Shown: positions 52,321 through 62,332 of the stretch, in pieces | Numbering within the stretch: position 1 is the first letter of the stretch | Layout of the letters: each line of letters begins with the position of its first letter | Assembly (NCBI GenBank): GCA_002409145.1 | Contig: DHUL01000036.1 | Span: 14,671 to 77,689 of the forward strand | Direction: 5' to 3' | Length of the DNA: 63,019 nucleotides | DNA from: Bacteroidales bacterium UBA5235 | GTDB taxonomy: Bacteria; Bacteroidota; Bacteroidia; Bacteroidales; VadinHA17 | The notes under the pieces: generated by a model | Databases searched by the model: none | What the model saw: only the letters and a program-made list of their open reading frames with translations | What the model was told of the DNA's origin: nothing | Made by a program: the position numbers and the translations under genes

Positions 52321-53607
52321 CTACTCTGTCAGTTCTCCTGCCAGAAGACGCAATCCTATCTCGGAAATCTTCGCCTGGTAAAGTGCTGTCAGTCTCCTGT
52401 TTATTGCATTCAGATAGTTCCTTTGGTATTCCCTGAATTCCAGTCCTGACAGCGATCCGAGACGGTACCGCTCCATGGCAATCTCAAGTGAGGCACGCGC
52501 CACTTCGGCGCTCTGGGTCTCAAAGTTGGTGACAATGATATTGTTACGATAGGTATTAAAGAGCAGGTCAAGTTCTCCCAGTATCTCGTTCTCAATATCA
52601 AGATATGCCAGTCTGCTGCTTTCGGCTTCAATTTTCGCATTGGCCATCCGCCGGTTGGTTTCAAAGCCTGAAAATATGTTCCAGGAGAGGTTGAATCCCC
52701 AGTTGAGCCCGTTGGTCTGGTTATATGAAGAAGCCTGCCATGGGTATTGGTTACGGGTGAAGTTATATCCCGTGCTGAAATTGATTGCAGGATAGCGGTC
52801 AGCCCTTACTGATTCAATATCGTACTGTGACAGTCGCTCGCCCTGGCGTGCAAGAATCAGCTGGTTGTTGAACTGCAGGGTTCTTTCGCGGAGCGAATCC
52901 ACATCAAGTTCAGGGGCCATGACAATGGTGTCATTCACGTTGAAGTTGATCTCATGGCCGGCATTGAGAAGGTTGGTCATGCGGATGTAAGCGCTTATGA
53001 CCGTCTCCTGCTGCGAGAGAACAGCTGAGCTGTCAGCGTTCAGGTCAATCCTTGCCTGCTGCAGGTCGAGCCCTGAAATAACCCCCAGGAGATATTTCTC
53101 CTCGGCGTTCTCGTATCTTGCCCTGGAGAGGGCGAGTGAAGTGAGCGCCGACTCCATCCTTTTCTGCTGAACTATAATATTGTAGTATTCAGAGCAAACC
53201 CTCATGATGAGATTCTCTACGCTGACCTTCACCCTCTGACTACTCATGGCCAGCAGTTCCTTCTGCCTGCTGTAATCAGTGAACATCCCGAATCCGTCAA
53301 AAAGCTTCCAGTTCAGAGACAGACCTGCGGTGTACAGGTTGGTTCTCCCTTTTTCTGCACCGGTTGATGACGACTCTGAATTGTTTGTGGTCTGTGACTG
53401 CCTGCCTGTGCCTGTCACGGTTGGAAGGAACGGGCTGAGAGACACGTTGTTGCCCGCAACTGTCTCGTCATTCCTGCTGATCTTGAGGGAATAGTTGTTT
53501 TCAAGGGCCTGCCTGATAGCCTCATCGAGGCTCATCGTCTTCTGCGCCCCGGCTGCCAGGGGCAGAATAAACAGAAGTATTATTGTTTTAAGCCTGAGGT
53601 TGCTCAT
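52321..53607 (-). CDS. TolC-family outer-membrane efflux protein
   Basis: A 428-residue outer-membrane channel, the exit duct of the RND pump encoded upstream. The signal peptide is about residues 1-21 (MSNLRLKTIILLF, ending AGA/Q). The duplicated TolC layout is seen as two long helical hairpins with amphipathic strands between them: MSLDEAIRQALENNYSL opens the first and YRLGSLSGLEFREYQRNYL is near the end of the second. The frame extends 31 codons further upstream, but that part lies in the end of the pump gene; the start at 53607 still overlaps it by 20 bp. It is the last gene of the efflux operon. Confidence 0.92.
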   Translation of the reverse strand: MSNLRLKTIILLFILPLAAGAQKTMSLDEAIRQALENNYSLKISRNDETVAGNNVSLSPFLPTVTGTGRQSQTTNNSESSSTGAEKGRTNLYTAGLSLNWKLFDGFGMFTDYSRQKELLAMSSQRVKVSVENLIMRVCSEYYNIIVQQKRMESALTSLALSRARYENAEEKYLLGVISGLDLQQARIDLNADSSAVLSQQETVISAYIRMTNLLNAGHEINFNVNDTIVMAPELDVDSLRERTLQFNNQLILARQGERLSQYDIESVRADRYPAINFSTGYNFTRNQYPWQASSYNQTNGLNWGFNLSWNIFSGFETNRRMANAKIEAESSRLAYLDIENEILGELDLLFNTYRNNIIVTNFETQSAEVARASLEIAMERYRLGSLSGLEFREYQRNYLNAINRRLTALYQAKISEIGLRLLAGELTE

Positions 53608-56600
53608 TGATGTTTTTTTCTGCTGTTTTCCTTTCTGCCAGGTAGCTGTAAACTGATGGCACGACGAAGAGAGTGAGGAATGTGGCGAAGAACAAGCCAC
53701 CGACGACTGCTACACCCATTGTGATCCGGCTTTCTGATCCTGCACCTGTTGCAAGTGCCAACGGAAGGATGCCGAGAATTGTGGTGAGACTGGTCATGAG
53801 AATAGGGCGGAAACGTGCCACTGCTGCCTCACGGACTGCATCCATTATGCTCAGCCCTGCCTGCTGCCTCTGGTTTGCGAATTCAACGATCAGGATGCCG
53901 TTCTTGGCTACCATGCCGATCAGCATGATAAGTCCGATCTCACTGAATATATTAAGTGTCTGGCTGGTGACTACCATTGTAAAGAGGGCACCGATCAGCG
54001 CAAGGGGCACAGTAACCAGGATTATTAACGGGTCACGGAAGCTCTCGAACTGGGCTGAAAGAACAAGGTAAATAAGCACAAGGGCCAGGACGAAAGCAAA
54101 AAGAAGGCTGGACGTGCTCTCAACAAAATCCTTCGAGTCACCTGAAAGGGTAGTGCTGAAGTTGTCATCCAGCACCTTATCGGCGATCCGGTCCATCTCC
54201 TCGATCCCTTCACCGAGGGTGTGCCTGCCCTCAAGGCCGGCTGACACCGTGGCAGACACGAACCTGTTGTATCTGTATAACTGAGGCGGGAGGCTGTTTT
54301 CCCTTGTCTCTACTATATTGTCAAGCTGTATCAGCTGTCCCTTGTCGTTTCTGACGTATGTGCTCGTAAGATCAAACGGGTCATTGCGTTTTGACTTGTC
54401 AAACTGGCTGAAGATCTGGTACTGTTTTCCGTCAAGGATGTAGTAGCCTATCCGTTGCTCGCTCATCGTAAGCTGGAGGGTCTGTGCAATGCTTTGTACA
54501 TTGACTCCCATCATTGATGCTTTTTCCCTGTTGATGCTGACGGTAAGCTCCGGTTTGGTGAACTTAAGATTCACGTCAGAGGCTGAGAAGTAAGGACTCT
54601 CTGAGGTCAGGGCAAGGAAATCGGGGATCACCCTTTTCAGGTCATTGAGGTTCTTGGCCTGGATGACATACTGTACCGGCAGCCCTCCGCGGCGTGCACC
54701 GAAGCTTTGTTGCTGCGAGACGATTGTCTGAGCACCCGTGTACTGTCTCAGGACCGGGGAGAGCGCTGCAGCTATCTCCTGCTGTGAGCGTTTCCGGTCT
54801 CTCTGGTCAACGAGCCTCACTCTCATGTTGGCGGAATTGACGCTTCCCATACCCACCATCATCATGATGTTGTCACATTCAGGCACCTGTTCCTTTACAA
54901 CGGGCGCAATCTGATCCATATAGGCAGTCATGTACTCGTAAGTGGCTCCTTCGGGAGCCCTGGCGTTGATGTTGATATAACCGCGATCCTCCAGCGGCGC
55001 CATCTCCGAAGGCAGGAGTGTCCACATCCATGCAATGAGTACCATGGATACCACAATGATAATCAATGCCCAGTATCTTTTCTTCAGGAAAGATGTGATT
55101 GCCTTCCTGTAAATGTTGATCATACCGGAGAAGAAGGGCTCGGTGACCAGGTAGAGACGGCCCTCCATGGCATTATGCTTCAACACCCTGGATGATATCA
55201 TCGGGGTCAGTGAAAGCGCCAGGAAGGCCGATATGACCACAGCGCCCACGATGACCAGGCTAAACTCCCTGAAAAGCCTGCCGGTGACCCCCTGGAGAAA
55301 GACAATGGGGAAAAAGACAGATACCAGGGCAATAGTTGTTGCAATTATTGCAAAGTAAATCTCCCTTGAACCTGTCAATGCCGCTTCCATTGGCGACATC
55401 CCGTGTTCAACCTTGGTATATATATTTTCCACAACCACAATGGCATCATCAACCACAAGACCAATGGAAAGCACTATGGCGAACAACGTGAGGATGTTTA
55501 TTGTAAACCCGGCAATATACATCACGAAGAAAGCCCCGATCAGTGCAACAGGAATTGCAATTACAGGTATAAGCGTGGTTCTCCAGTTGCGAAGGAACGC
55601 GAAGATGACAAGAACCACCAGCAAAAAGGCAATGAAGATTGTGTTTTTCACCTCCTTGATGGACTCCCTTATGTAAAGGGTATTGTCGAACAGCACCTCC
55701 ATGGTAATGTCTTCAGGAAGGTCCTTCTTGAGCTGCTTGAGGAGTATCTGCGCGTTGTCAACAATATCTATATAGTTGGCGCCGGGCTGAGGTACCAGTA
55801 CCACATTCACCGAGGGCTTGCCGTTGCTCAGAAGGTGTGAGCGGATGTTTTCAGCATCAATCTCAGCAACGCCTATATCACTGAATTTGACCACCCTGTC
55901 GCCGTTTTTGGTAATTATCAGGTCATTGAACTCGTCTACGGTGCGAAGCCTTCCCAGTGTTCTGATTGTAAGCTCTGTATTGTCACCCTCAATCCTTCCG
56001 GAAGGCAGTTCTACGTTCTCCCTTGAGACGGCATTCCGCACATCGAGCGGTGTGAGGCCGTAAGCTGCCAGTCTGGCGGGATCCATCTTCATCCTGATGG
56101 CCAGTTTTTTGGAGCCCCACACACTGACCGCACTTACGCCTGAAATGGTCTGCAGCCTCTCCTTGAAGTTAATCTCGGCAATCTGGCTGACGTCGATTAT
56201 TGACCTGGTGTCACTGCGGAGGGTAACGGCGAAGATAGGCTGTGCATCGGCGTCAGCCTTCTGAACCACCGGCGGGTCAACATCCTGTGGCAGTCGCCGC
56301 ATGGCACCGGAAACCTTGTCGCGGACATCATTTACCGCCGTTTCCATGTCTACCTCCAGTTTGAACTCAACGGTAATCCTTGATGAACCGTCGCTGCTGG
56401 AGCTGGATATGGAGCGAATTCCCTGGACACTGTTGATGGCTGATTCAAGCGGCTCGGTAATCTGGGTCTCCATGACGTCGGAGTTGGCTCCCGGAAAGGA
56501 GGTGGAGACAGTCACTATCGCCGGGTCAACACTGGGATAGTCCCTGACCCCAAGGAAGGTGTAACCGATTCCCCCCATGATCAGGATCACAAGTGACATC

Positions 56601-56647
56601 ACAGTGGCCAGTACCGGTCTTTTTATACTTAAGGATGACAGACTCAT
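53588..56647 (-). CDS. RND efflux pump, inner-membrane permease (HAE-1/AcrB type)
   Basis: A 1019-residue proton-driven pump. Twelve spans enclose two large periplasmic loops (about 35-335 and 550-840). The proton-relay Asp pair Asp400/Asp401 is in GLVVDDAIVVVENIY in TM4. Other marks are VRDYPSVDPAIVTVSTSFPGA at the N-terminus and GMVAKNGILIVEFANQ in the second half (TM10 Lys in VAKNG). It is expected to export drugs, detergents, bile-type compounds or lipids; the substrates cannot be told. It lies 39 bp after the adaptor gene and overlaps the TolC-type gene by 20 bp. Confidence 0.95.
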   Translation of the reverse strand: MSLSSLSIKRPVLATVMSLVILIMGGIGYTFLGVRDYPSVDPAIVTVSTSFPGANSDVMETQITEPLESAINSVQGIRSISSSSSDGSSRITVEFKLEVDMETAVNDVRDKVSGAMRRLPQDVDPPVVQKADADAQPIFAVTLRSDTRSIIDVSQIAEINFKERLQTISGVSAVSVWGSKKLAIRMKMDPARLAAYGLTPLDVRNAVSRENVELPSGRIEGDNTELTIRTLGRLRTVDEFNDLIITKNGDRVVKFSDIGVAEIDAENIRSHLLSNGKPSVNVVLVPQPGANYIDIVDNAQILLKQLKKDLPEDITMEVLFDNTLYIRESIKEVKNTIFIAFLLVVLVIFAFLRNWRTTLIPVIAIPVALIGAFFVMYIAGFTINILTLFAIVLSIGLVVDDAIVVVENIYTKVEHGMSPMEAALTGSREIYFAIIATTIALVSVFFPIVFLQGVTGRLFREFSLVIVGAVVISAFLALSLTPMISSRVLKHNAMEGRLYLVTEPFFSGMINIYRKAITSFLKKRYWALIIIVVSMVLIAWMWTLLPSEMAPLEDRGYININARAPEGATYEYMTAYMDQIAPVVKEQVPECDNIMMMVGMGSVNSANMRVRLVDQRDRKRSQQEIAAALSPVLRQYTGAQTIVSQQQSFGARRGGLPVQYVIQAKNLNDLKRVIPDFLALTSESPYFSASDVNLKFTKPELTVSINREKASMMGVNVQSIAQTLQLTMSEQRIGYYILDGKQYQIFSQFDKSKRNDPFDLTSTYVRNDKGQLIQLDNIVETRENSLPPQLYRYNRFVSATVSAGLEGRHTLGEGIEEMDRIADKVLDDNFSTTLSGDSKDFVESTSSLLFAFVLALVLIYLVLSAQFESFRDPLIILVTVPLALIGALFTMVVTSQTLNIFSEIGLIMLIGMVAKNGILIVEFANQRQQAGLSIMDAVREAAVARFRPILMTSLTTILGILPLALATGAGSESRITMGVAVVGGLFFATFLTLFVVPSVYSYLAERKTAEKNINEQPQA

Positions 56648-56686
56648 TCGGGTCAGATGTTTTTAAAATGGTACATTGTCGCCGGC

Positions 56687-57856
56687 TTATTCTGTGATAT
56701 TTACTCTTACGGCCATGTCAGGCCTGAGCTGCATCAGGCCTGTTGTAAGTACCGTATCACCTGCAGAGAGTCCGGAAAGAACCTCAATCATAGAAGCGGT
56801 TCTAGCCCCGGTAACCACCGGGATCAGGTCAGCCCTGCCGTTGCGCACCACCCAGAGCTTCTTTTCATTCATTTCGGGAACTATTGATTCAGTAGGCACC
56901 TGGAGGGCGTTTGTCTTCTCGTCGGTTATCAGGGTAAGAGAAGCAAACATCCCGGGTACAAGTTTTCCGGCCCGGTTGTCAAAACGCGCCCTCAGACCAA
57001 TGGTACGGGTTGTCTCATCAATGCGGTAGTCAACGGCATAAACATCTGCAAAAAATTCATCAGGATACCCGTAGGTTGTAAATGAAATACGTTTTCCCAT
57101 CAGATCTTCCGAGACATATTTCTCCGAGATGGCAAATTCAAGCTTGAGGAAGGACTGGTCAACCAGGTGGGCTATCTTAACCTGCGGCGTAACATAAGTT
57201 CCATCACTGACATACCGGAATCCAATCACCCCATCAAATGGTGCGCGAACTTCGGTCTCGGCTATCCTTACCTTCAGCAGGTTGATGTCTGCAAGTATCA
57301 CGTTGTAATCTGTCTGAAGCTGGTCAAATGCTTCGCGGCTTACCGCGTCCTTGGAAAGAAGCACCCTCTGGCGCTCCAGCTTTTCCGAGAGCATCTTTTC
57401 CTGTATCTCAGAACGGCGCAGTTGTGCCTGCAGGTCTTCATCATAGATTTTCACAAGGAGGTCTCCCTTCCGTACCTTGCTTCCTTCCCGGAAATACACA
57501 GCAGTCACTTTACCTGACACCTTACTTACTATGTCCACCTCCTCATTAGCCAGAAGTGATCCGGCTGACCTGATCCCGTTGGTAAGATATGAGGGCCTGG
57601 CTATTGTGCCTGTGACGGGAAGTTGTCCCTGGCCACCGGGACGCTGGCCTTGCTGTCCGCCCTGTCCCTGTTGTCCACCCGGGCGCTGTCCCTGCTGATT
57701 GCCGGCACCCTGCCCCTGGGTCTGCGCCTGCACAACTGCAACACCATCGTTCTTTTTCAGATCGTTACCCCACAGACCAAGCCGAGGGCCAGCAAACCAT
57801 ATCAACAGTACCAGTGGTATGCCGGTCCACAGAACTATTTTAGTCCCTTTTTTCAT
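56687..57856 (-). CDS. RND efflux periplasmic adaptor (membrane fusion protein)
   Basis: A 389-residue adaptor that links the pump to the outer-membrane channel. An N-terminal membrane anchor (about 7-24) is followed by a Gln/Gly-rich segment (residues 43-79, repeated QQGQ and RPGG). The barrel-sandwich half-motifs are VSGKVTAVYFREGSKVRKGDLLVKI and VRAPFDGVIGFRYVSDGTYVTPQVKI. A coiled coil of about 50 residues (QAQLRRSEIQEKMLSEKLER) lies between them. The Gln/Gly stretch is unusual for this family. It is the first gene of the adaptor-pump-TolC operon. Confidence 0.93.
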   Translation of the reverse strand: MKKGTKIVLWTGIPLVLLIWFAGPRLGLWGNDLKKNDGVAVVQAQTQGQGAGNQQGQRPGGQQGQGGQQGQRPGGQGQLPVTGTIARPSYLTNGIRSAGSLLANEEVDIVSKVSGKVTAVYFREGSKVRKGDLLVKIYDEDLQAQLRRSEIQEKMLSEKLERQRVLLSKDAVSREAFDQLQTDYNVILADINLLKVRIAETEVRAPFDGVIGFRYVSDGTYVTPQVKIAHLVDQSFLKLEFAISEKYVSEDLMGKRISFTTYGYPDEFFADVYAVDYRIDETTRTIGLRARFDNRAGKLVPGMFASLTLITDEKTNALQVPTESIVPEMNEKKLWVVRNGRADLIPVVTGARTASMIEVLSGLSAGDTVLTTGLMQLRPDMAVRVNITE

Positions 57857-57950
57857 CTATATAATTGTCTATTCAATTTCCTGACCCGCAAAATAAGGCG
57901 GATTATTTAAACCATTATGTTAAAGTATATTAAAACAGACAGCGTATGAT

Positions 57951-57973
57951 AAAATCAGGATGCTTTTTCCTGA
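57951..57973 (-). terminator. Weak terminator after dacB
   Basis: On the minus strand TCAGGA, a 7-nt loop and TCCTGA are followed by TTTTATC, 11 bp after the dacB stop. The stem is only 6 bp, so efficiency is uncertain. Confidence 0.4.
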
Positions 57974-57983
57974 AGGACACATC

Positions 57984-59417
57984 TCAGTATTTAATCATTA
58001 TCTCCCTGACCACCCTCTCCATGTTGTCAGTTATCTTCCTTGATGGAACTGTAAACCCGTTGGCAAAGGTGGTAAAGGCGATCTTTCTTCCGCTGTTGGT
58101 TGTGAAGTAACCGGCAAACGACTTTGCACTTGTGATTGTGCCGGTTTTAGCCACAACTCTTCCTTTAAACATCTCATCACGGAAATAGTTTTTCATAGTG
58201 CCTGAGACTGCACCCATGGGCAGGGATGATACAAAGGCATCCGAAACGGCGCTGTTGTTCATGTGGACAAGCAGCCTGACCGTCATCAGTGCACTTATGT
58301 TATTATTGGATGATAGGCCTGAGCCGTCGAGGATCACCGCTTCATATGGTTCACATCCTATTGAATCGAGGAATTGCCTGATGACCAATGATCCGGCGCT
58401 GTAAGTGCCTTCGCCGAGTATTTCATGACCCAGATGCTTACGGAGGGCTTCTGCGTACATGTTGACACTCTCATGGTTGGTGACCTTTACTATCTCGGCG
58501 AGGGTGGGTGAAAATGTCACTGCTACATTGATGCATTTTTGGCCTTCAACAGAGACACGTTCTGTCCCTGGTTCGTAATCCACTTCTATCCCGGCTTCCC
58601 GCATCGCTGCATCAAGTTTTCTGAGGAGGGCGAAAGGCGGATCAGGGATTGAAGCCCTGAGTATAAAACTACTGTCAGCGGGTACACTTCCTGTTACCCA
58701 GGCCAGGGAGGAGTAGGGGGCGTTGTATACATAGCCCCTGTCAGTGCGGCCTGAGGAGAGAAGGTAGTTTGTGAGGCTTACATCCTTCCCGTAATCCTGC
58801 ACTGAATCAATGAGAGCCGGCTCGCCCTCAGCCCTGCCCGTTATGTATATATTGTACTCGTTGTTATTTATGTTGATATCATAGACCCCGGCGCCATAAT
58901 ACTGCCCCAGGTCGCCCCACGCCCATCCTGATGGTACCGGATTGAAGTCATAAATGGATTCTGCAGCTGCCACACTGCCCCTGACCCTTTTCACTCCGGC
59001 ATCCTTCAGTGCACTGACCCACACGGCAGTGAGATTGCCATAATGTTCTGCAAAATACTCTGATCCGAGAGCAGGATCACCTCCTCCGATGATCACTACA
59101 TCACCTTCGAGGACCCCTTTTTTGGTGTTCAGGTCCCCGATAAGACACAGGGTTGTTGAATAACGGTAGCATGGTCCGAGAAGAGAGAGTGCCACTGAGG
59201 TGGGGTAGAGCTTCATGACTGAGGCGGAAGCAAGATTGCGGTCAGCGTCATAGCTGTATATTATCTCACCTGTTATGGCATCGGCGAAGCAGAAAGACCA
59301 GGAGGTCCCCGTCAGGGTTGTGTCAGCAATGACAGAGTCCATTACCTGTTCCTGTGCACTGAGGTCCGCTGCTGCTGTCAGAGTAAGGATGAGGAGGGTC
59401 AATAATCCGGTTCTCAT
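57984..59417 (-). CDS. dacB: D-alanyl-D-alanine carboxypeptidase/endopeptidase (PBP4)
   Basis: A 477-residue low-molecular-mass penicillin-binding protein that trims peptide side chains and cuts cross-links of peptidoglycan. The signal peptide is about 1-21. The active-site SxxK is Ser66-Val-Met-Lys69 in LASASVMKLYP. The second motif SxN is in DGSGLSSNNNIS, and KTG is at 424-426 in VAKTGTITSAKSF. A large insertion between the first two motifs is typical of the DacB/PBP4 group. It overlaps rlmN upstream by 4 bp. Probably periplasmic. Confidence 0.94.
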   Translation of the reverse strand: MRTGLLTLLILTLTAAADLSAQEQVMDSVIADTTLTGTSWSFCFADAITGEIIYSYDADRNLASASVMKLYPTSVALSLLGPCYRYSTTLCLIGDLNTKKGVLEGDVVIIGGGDPALGSEYFAEHYGNLTAVWVSALKDAGVKRVRGSVAAAESIYDFNPVPSGWAWGDLGQYYGAGVYDININNNEYNIYITGRAEGEPALIDSVQDYGKDVSLTNYLLSSGRTDRGYVYNAPYSSLAWVTGSVPADSSFILRASIPDPPFALLRKLDAAMREAGIEVDYEPGTERVSVEGQKCINVAVTFSPTLAEIVKVTNHESVNMYAEALRKHLGHEILGEGTYSAGSLVIRQFLDSIGCEPYEAVILDGSGLSSNNNISALMTVRLLVHMNNSAVSDAFVSSLPMGAVSGTMKNYFRDEMFKGRVVAKTGTITSAKSFAGYFTTNSGRKIAFTTFANGFTVPSRKITDNMERVVREIMIKY

Positions 59418-60442
59418 TTCGGTTTGTTTTGTTCAAGAGTTGAAAGCAGGCCGCAGGCTGCATTGATGTCCTGACCGCGGCTTGCACGAATGGTAGTAAT
59501 GATGCCCTTTGCATTAAGGCTGTCACGAAAGGCTTCCATCTCGCGTTGGTCAGGGCTGCTGAATTCCGAGCCGGGAATGGAATGGAAGCGAATCAGGTTA
59601 ATCCGGCAGCGAATCCCGTTGAGTATCCTGGCCAGCTCCTTTACATGTGCCGGAGTGTCATTCAATCCCTTGAAGACAATGTATTCAAACGAGACTCTTC
59701 TCTGTCTTCCGAAGTCGAAACCCCTTATTGTGTCAAGAACCTCCTTTACCGGGTGGGCCTTCTGGGCCGGCATCAATGACTGCCGCTCACTGTCAAAGGG
59801 TGAGTGGAGGCTGACAGCCAGGTGGCATCTGCTCTTACTGAGGAACTCTTCTATCTTTCCAGTGATCCCTACTGTGCTGACTGTGATCCTTGTCGGGCTC
59901 CAACCGTAACCCCAGTCGGAGGTCAGTATCTCAAGGCTCCGGAGCACTTCCTCCAGGTTGTCAAGAGGTTCTCCCATGCCCATGAATACAATATTGGTAA
60001 GTGAGTCATGTTCAGGCAAACTCCGGAACTGGTTAAGTATCTCGTTTGCTGTCAGGTTGCCCTGGAACCCCTGCCGTGCCGTCATGCAGAAACGACATCC
60101 CATACGGCAGCCCGATTGCACAGAGAGGCAGATGGTTGCCCGGTCGCGGTCAGGGATATAGGCCGTTTCGATGAACCGGCTTTCGCTTACACGGAAGAGA
60201 TATTTCTTTGTACCGTCACCGGCAGCGGACTCTGCTACCGGTGGATTAAGACCAGTTTCGTAATCTTTGTCAAGGTTACTGCGTGCTGCCAGGGAGAGGT
60301 CAGTCATCCCGCTGATAGCAGGCGCTCCCCTGCGATAGAGCCATCCCGCTATCTGCTTCGCCGCATACGGCGGCAGTGATGCGTCTCTGGCAACCCCGGA
60401 CAACTCAATGAGGGTCAGGCCGAAAAGCTTCTTTTTTTCCAT
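59414..60442 (-). CDS. rlmN: 23S rRNA (A2503-C2)/tRNA methyltransferase RlmN
   Basis: A radical-SAM enzyme that methylates C2 of A2503 in 23S rRNA and A37 of some tRNAs. In 342 residues the cluster motif CRMGCRFC gives Cys112, Cys116 and Cys119. GEPLDNLEEVLRSLEIL, ITVSTVGITG and the C-terminal RQRRVSFEYIVFKGLND fit the family, and the late AACGLL supplies the Cys used for the methyl-enzyme intermediate. It has a 1-bp overlap (TGATG) with the S9 hydrolase gene and a 4-bp overlap with dacB. Confidence 0.96.
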   Translation of the reverse strand: MEKKKLFGLTLIELSGVARDASLPPYAAKQIAGWLYRRGAPAISGMTDLSLAARSNLDKDYETGLNPPVAESAAGDGTKKYLFRVSESRFIETAYIPDRDRATICLSVQSGCRMGCRFCMTARQGFQGNLTANEILNQFRSLPEHDSLTNIVFMGMGEPLDNLEEVLRSLEILTSDWGYGWSPTRITVSTVGITGKIEEFLSKSRCHLAVSLHSPFDSERQSLMPAQKAHPVKEVLDTIRGFDFGRQRRVSFEYIVFKGLNDTPAHVKELARILNGIRCRINLIRFHSIPGSEFSSPDQREMEAFRDSLNAKGIITTIRASRGQDINAACGLLSTLEQNKPK

Positions 60443-61539
60443 CAGAAACGGTAACCTGCACGGTCAAGGTCATGGATGCTCCTGAAAGGTTTCGGAGGTT
60501 TCAGCTCAGCGTTCAGGAAGTTATATATGTCAAGCCTGATTTTCCTCGCCTCACGGTAGTCCATCCTGTCAAATGAGTGCCCCCCGGGCATGTTTTCAAA
60601 TATCCTGTAACTGAAGTTCTGCTTACCTGCAGCCTTGAGTGATTTTATCAGGTGTTCCACTTCAAGTACGTTTACATCCTCATCGTTTGTGTTTGTGTGG
60701 ATAAGAAGCGGGGTATTGCGGTAACGATCCACCTGCCAGGCAGGGGAACGCTTGCGGTATTCTGCCACATTCTCATCGGCTGTCTTGCCTATGTGGTAAG
60801 ACGCGGAGTAGAGGTCGCGATAACTGTCATCCTTGTACCCCATCCGGGCAACGACGTCACTGACAGGCACCCCGGCGAAGCAGGCCTTGTATGCCTCCGG
60901 GTGGTCAAAGATACAGAAGAGCCCTATCAGGCCACCGTGGCTCCAACCAATTATCCCTACTCTGTCGCTGTCAATAAATTCATAATTCTCGATCATATAC
61001 CTGCGGCTGGCATCAACATCCTCCACCTCCAGGCCGCCATAATCTATCCTGCGATACATCCCGGCGCCGTAACCTGTGGAGCCCCGGTATTCTGCAGCGA
61101 CAACAATATACCCCTGCGTCACCATCTCGCGGATCATATGTGTATGATAGGTGGTGAAGTTCGCGTGCACTCCCCCGTGTGGAAGGACGAGAAGTGGGTA
61201 TTTGGAGGAGGGATTCACGTCTCGCGGGATGAAGACATAGCTCCAGAACTTGAGCGGATTGCCTGCTCCCTGTCCGGTCGGGTTGCTTTCCTTTGCCGGT
61301 GGCGGTCCGGTGATATATATCTTGTCAATGAATGCGACGTCACCCACACGGTCGAACCATAACAAGTCGTCGATATTCTTTTCAATAACATCAAGCCGGT
61401 GATCCAATGCATCAAAATTGCTGTTCACCTCATTGATGGCATTTAACAGTTCGGTGTTTCCCGGTTGCGCCCGGAGGCTGCCATTCAGGCAAATAAGCGC
61501 AACGGGAAGAAGGATGGTTTTCATCATAAGCCTTCTCAT
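60442..61539 (-). CDS. Secreted S9-type alpha/beta hydrolase
   Basis: A 365-residue hydrolase with a signal peptide (about 1-24, MRRLMMKTILLP, ending LRA/Q). The catalytic elbow is GWSHGG with Ser200, the acid is Asp286 in TNTNDEDV, and the His is His321 in PGGHSF. Oxyanion block LVLPHGGVHANF and AAEYRGSTGYGAG are typical of prolyl-oligopeptidase (S9) peptidases. There is no beta-propeller, so it may be a peptidase or esterase of small substrates. The frame begins 11 codons earlier at a GTG inside dapF; I prefer the ATG at 61539, 10 bp after the dapF stop. Confidence 0.88.
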   Translation of the reverse strand: MRRLMMKTILLPVALICLNGSLRAQPGNTELLNAINEVNSNFDALDHRLDVIEKNIDDLLWFDRVGDVAFIDKIYITGPPPAKESNPTGQGAGNPLKFWSYVFIPRDVNPSSKYPLLVLPHGGVHANFTTYHTHMIREMVTQGYIVVAAEYRGSTGYGAGMYRRIDYGGLEVEDVDASRRYMIENYEFIDSDRVGIIGWSHGGLIGLFCIFDHPEAYKACFAGVPVSDVVARMGYKDDSYRDLYSASYHIGKTADENVAEYRKRSPAWQVDRYRNTPLLIHTNTNDEDVNVLEVEHLIKSLKAAGKQNFSYRIFENMPGGHSFDRMDYREARKIRLDIYNFLNAELKPPKPFRSIHDLDRAGYRF

Positions 61540-61549
61540 ATCATCTGGT

Positions 61550-62332
61550 TTATTGGATTTCCTTTTCTCCACTGAAGACGAAGGTTGCAGGACCGGTCAG
61601 GAAAATGTCGGTGGCCCTTTCTCCGTTCAGGTTGAATCTTACTGACAGTATTCCGCCCCTGGCCTGTACCTCTGTCGCTGGAGTGACAATTTTTCCGGTG
61701 TAAACTGCCGCAATGGCAGATGCTGTTATCCCTGTTCCACAGGCCAGCGTCTCTTCTTCCACTCCCCGTTCATAGGTGCGGACACGAAGCCTTCCGTCCC
61801 TGACGCATACGAGGTTGACATTCACCCCTTCAGGGGCATAGGCAGGAGACCTGCGGAGGGCTCTGCCGAAGGAGACCATGTCAGTTGCGGAGTTATCATC
61901 GGTGAATACCACCAGGTGTGGTACTCCGGTGTTTACCAAAATTCCGTCGGGAGTTTGCCTGATTCCTATGACGTCACGGATGGAGATCTCTATCAATCCG
62001 TCGCCTGCAGGCCTTGCTGTATGGGGTCCGTCACCTGCCATGAAAGTGATGTTCCTGAAGCCTGTGATATGCCTCATAGCATAGTGAGAGGAGCACCTGG
62101 CACCGTTTCCGCACATTGCTCCGGGTGAGCCGTCAGAGTTAAAATAGAACATCCTGAAATCATACCCCTCGTATTCTTCTATCAGCATCAGGCCGTCTCC
62201 CCCGATTCCAAAATGCCGGTCGCATAACTTCCTGATAAGCAATTCGTCATGATGAGCAATAATGGAAGGACTGTTTTTTAAAATTATGAAGTCATTGCCT
62301 GCTCCCTCATATTTGTTAAAGACTATTTTCAT
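61550..62332 (-). CDS. dapF: Diaminopimelate epimerase
   Basis: Converts LL-diaminopimelate to the meso form used in the cell wall and in lysine synthesis. The 260 residues show the two catalytic cysteines: Cys74 in AMCGNGARC and Cys198 in LACGTGITAS, with KYEGAGNDFII at the N-terminus and VNTGVPHLVVF between. It heads the dapF-S9-rlmN-dacB unit, about 37 kb from the other dap genes, and is divergent from the htrA/degP-like gene. Confidence 0.97.
   Translation of the reverse strand: MKIVFNKYEGAGNDFIILKNSPSIIAHHDELLIRKLCDRHFGIGGDGLMLIEEYEGYDFRMFYFNSDGSPGAMCGNGARCSSHYAMRHITGFRNITFMAGDGPHTARPAGDGLIEISIRDVIGIRQTPDGILVNTGVPHLVVFTDDNSATDMVSFGRALRRSPAYAPEGVNVNLVCVRDGRLRVRTYERGVEEETLACGTGITASAIAAVYTGKIVTPATEVQARGGILSVRFNLNGERATDIFLTGPATFVFSGEKEIQ

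Noticed and set aside
60652..61362. Plus-strand 236-codon frame in the S9-type hydrolase gene
   Set aside because: Antisense shadow; the minus strand has a signal peptide and intact catalytic triad.
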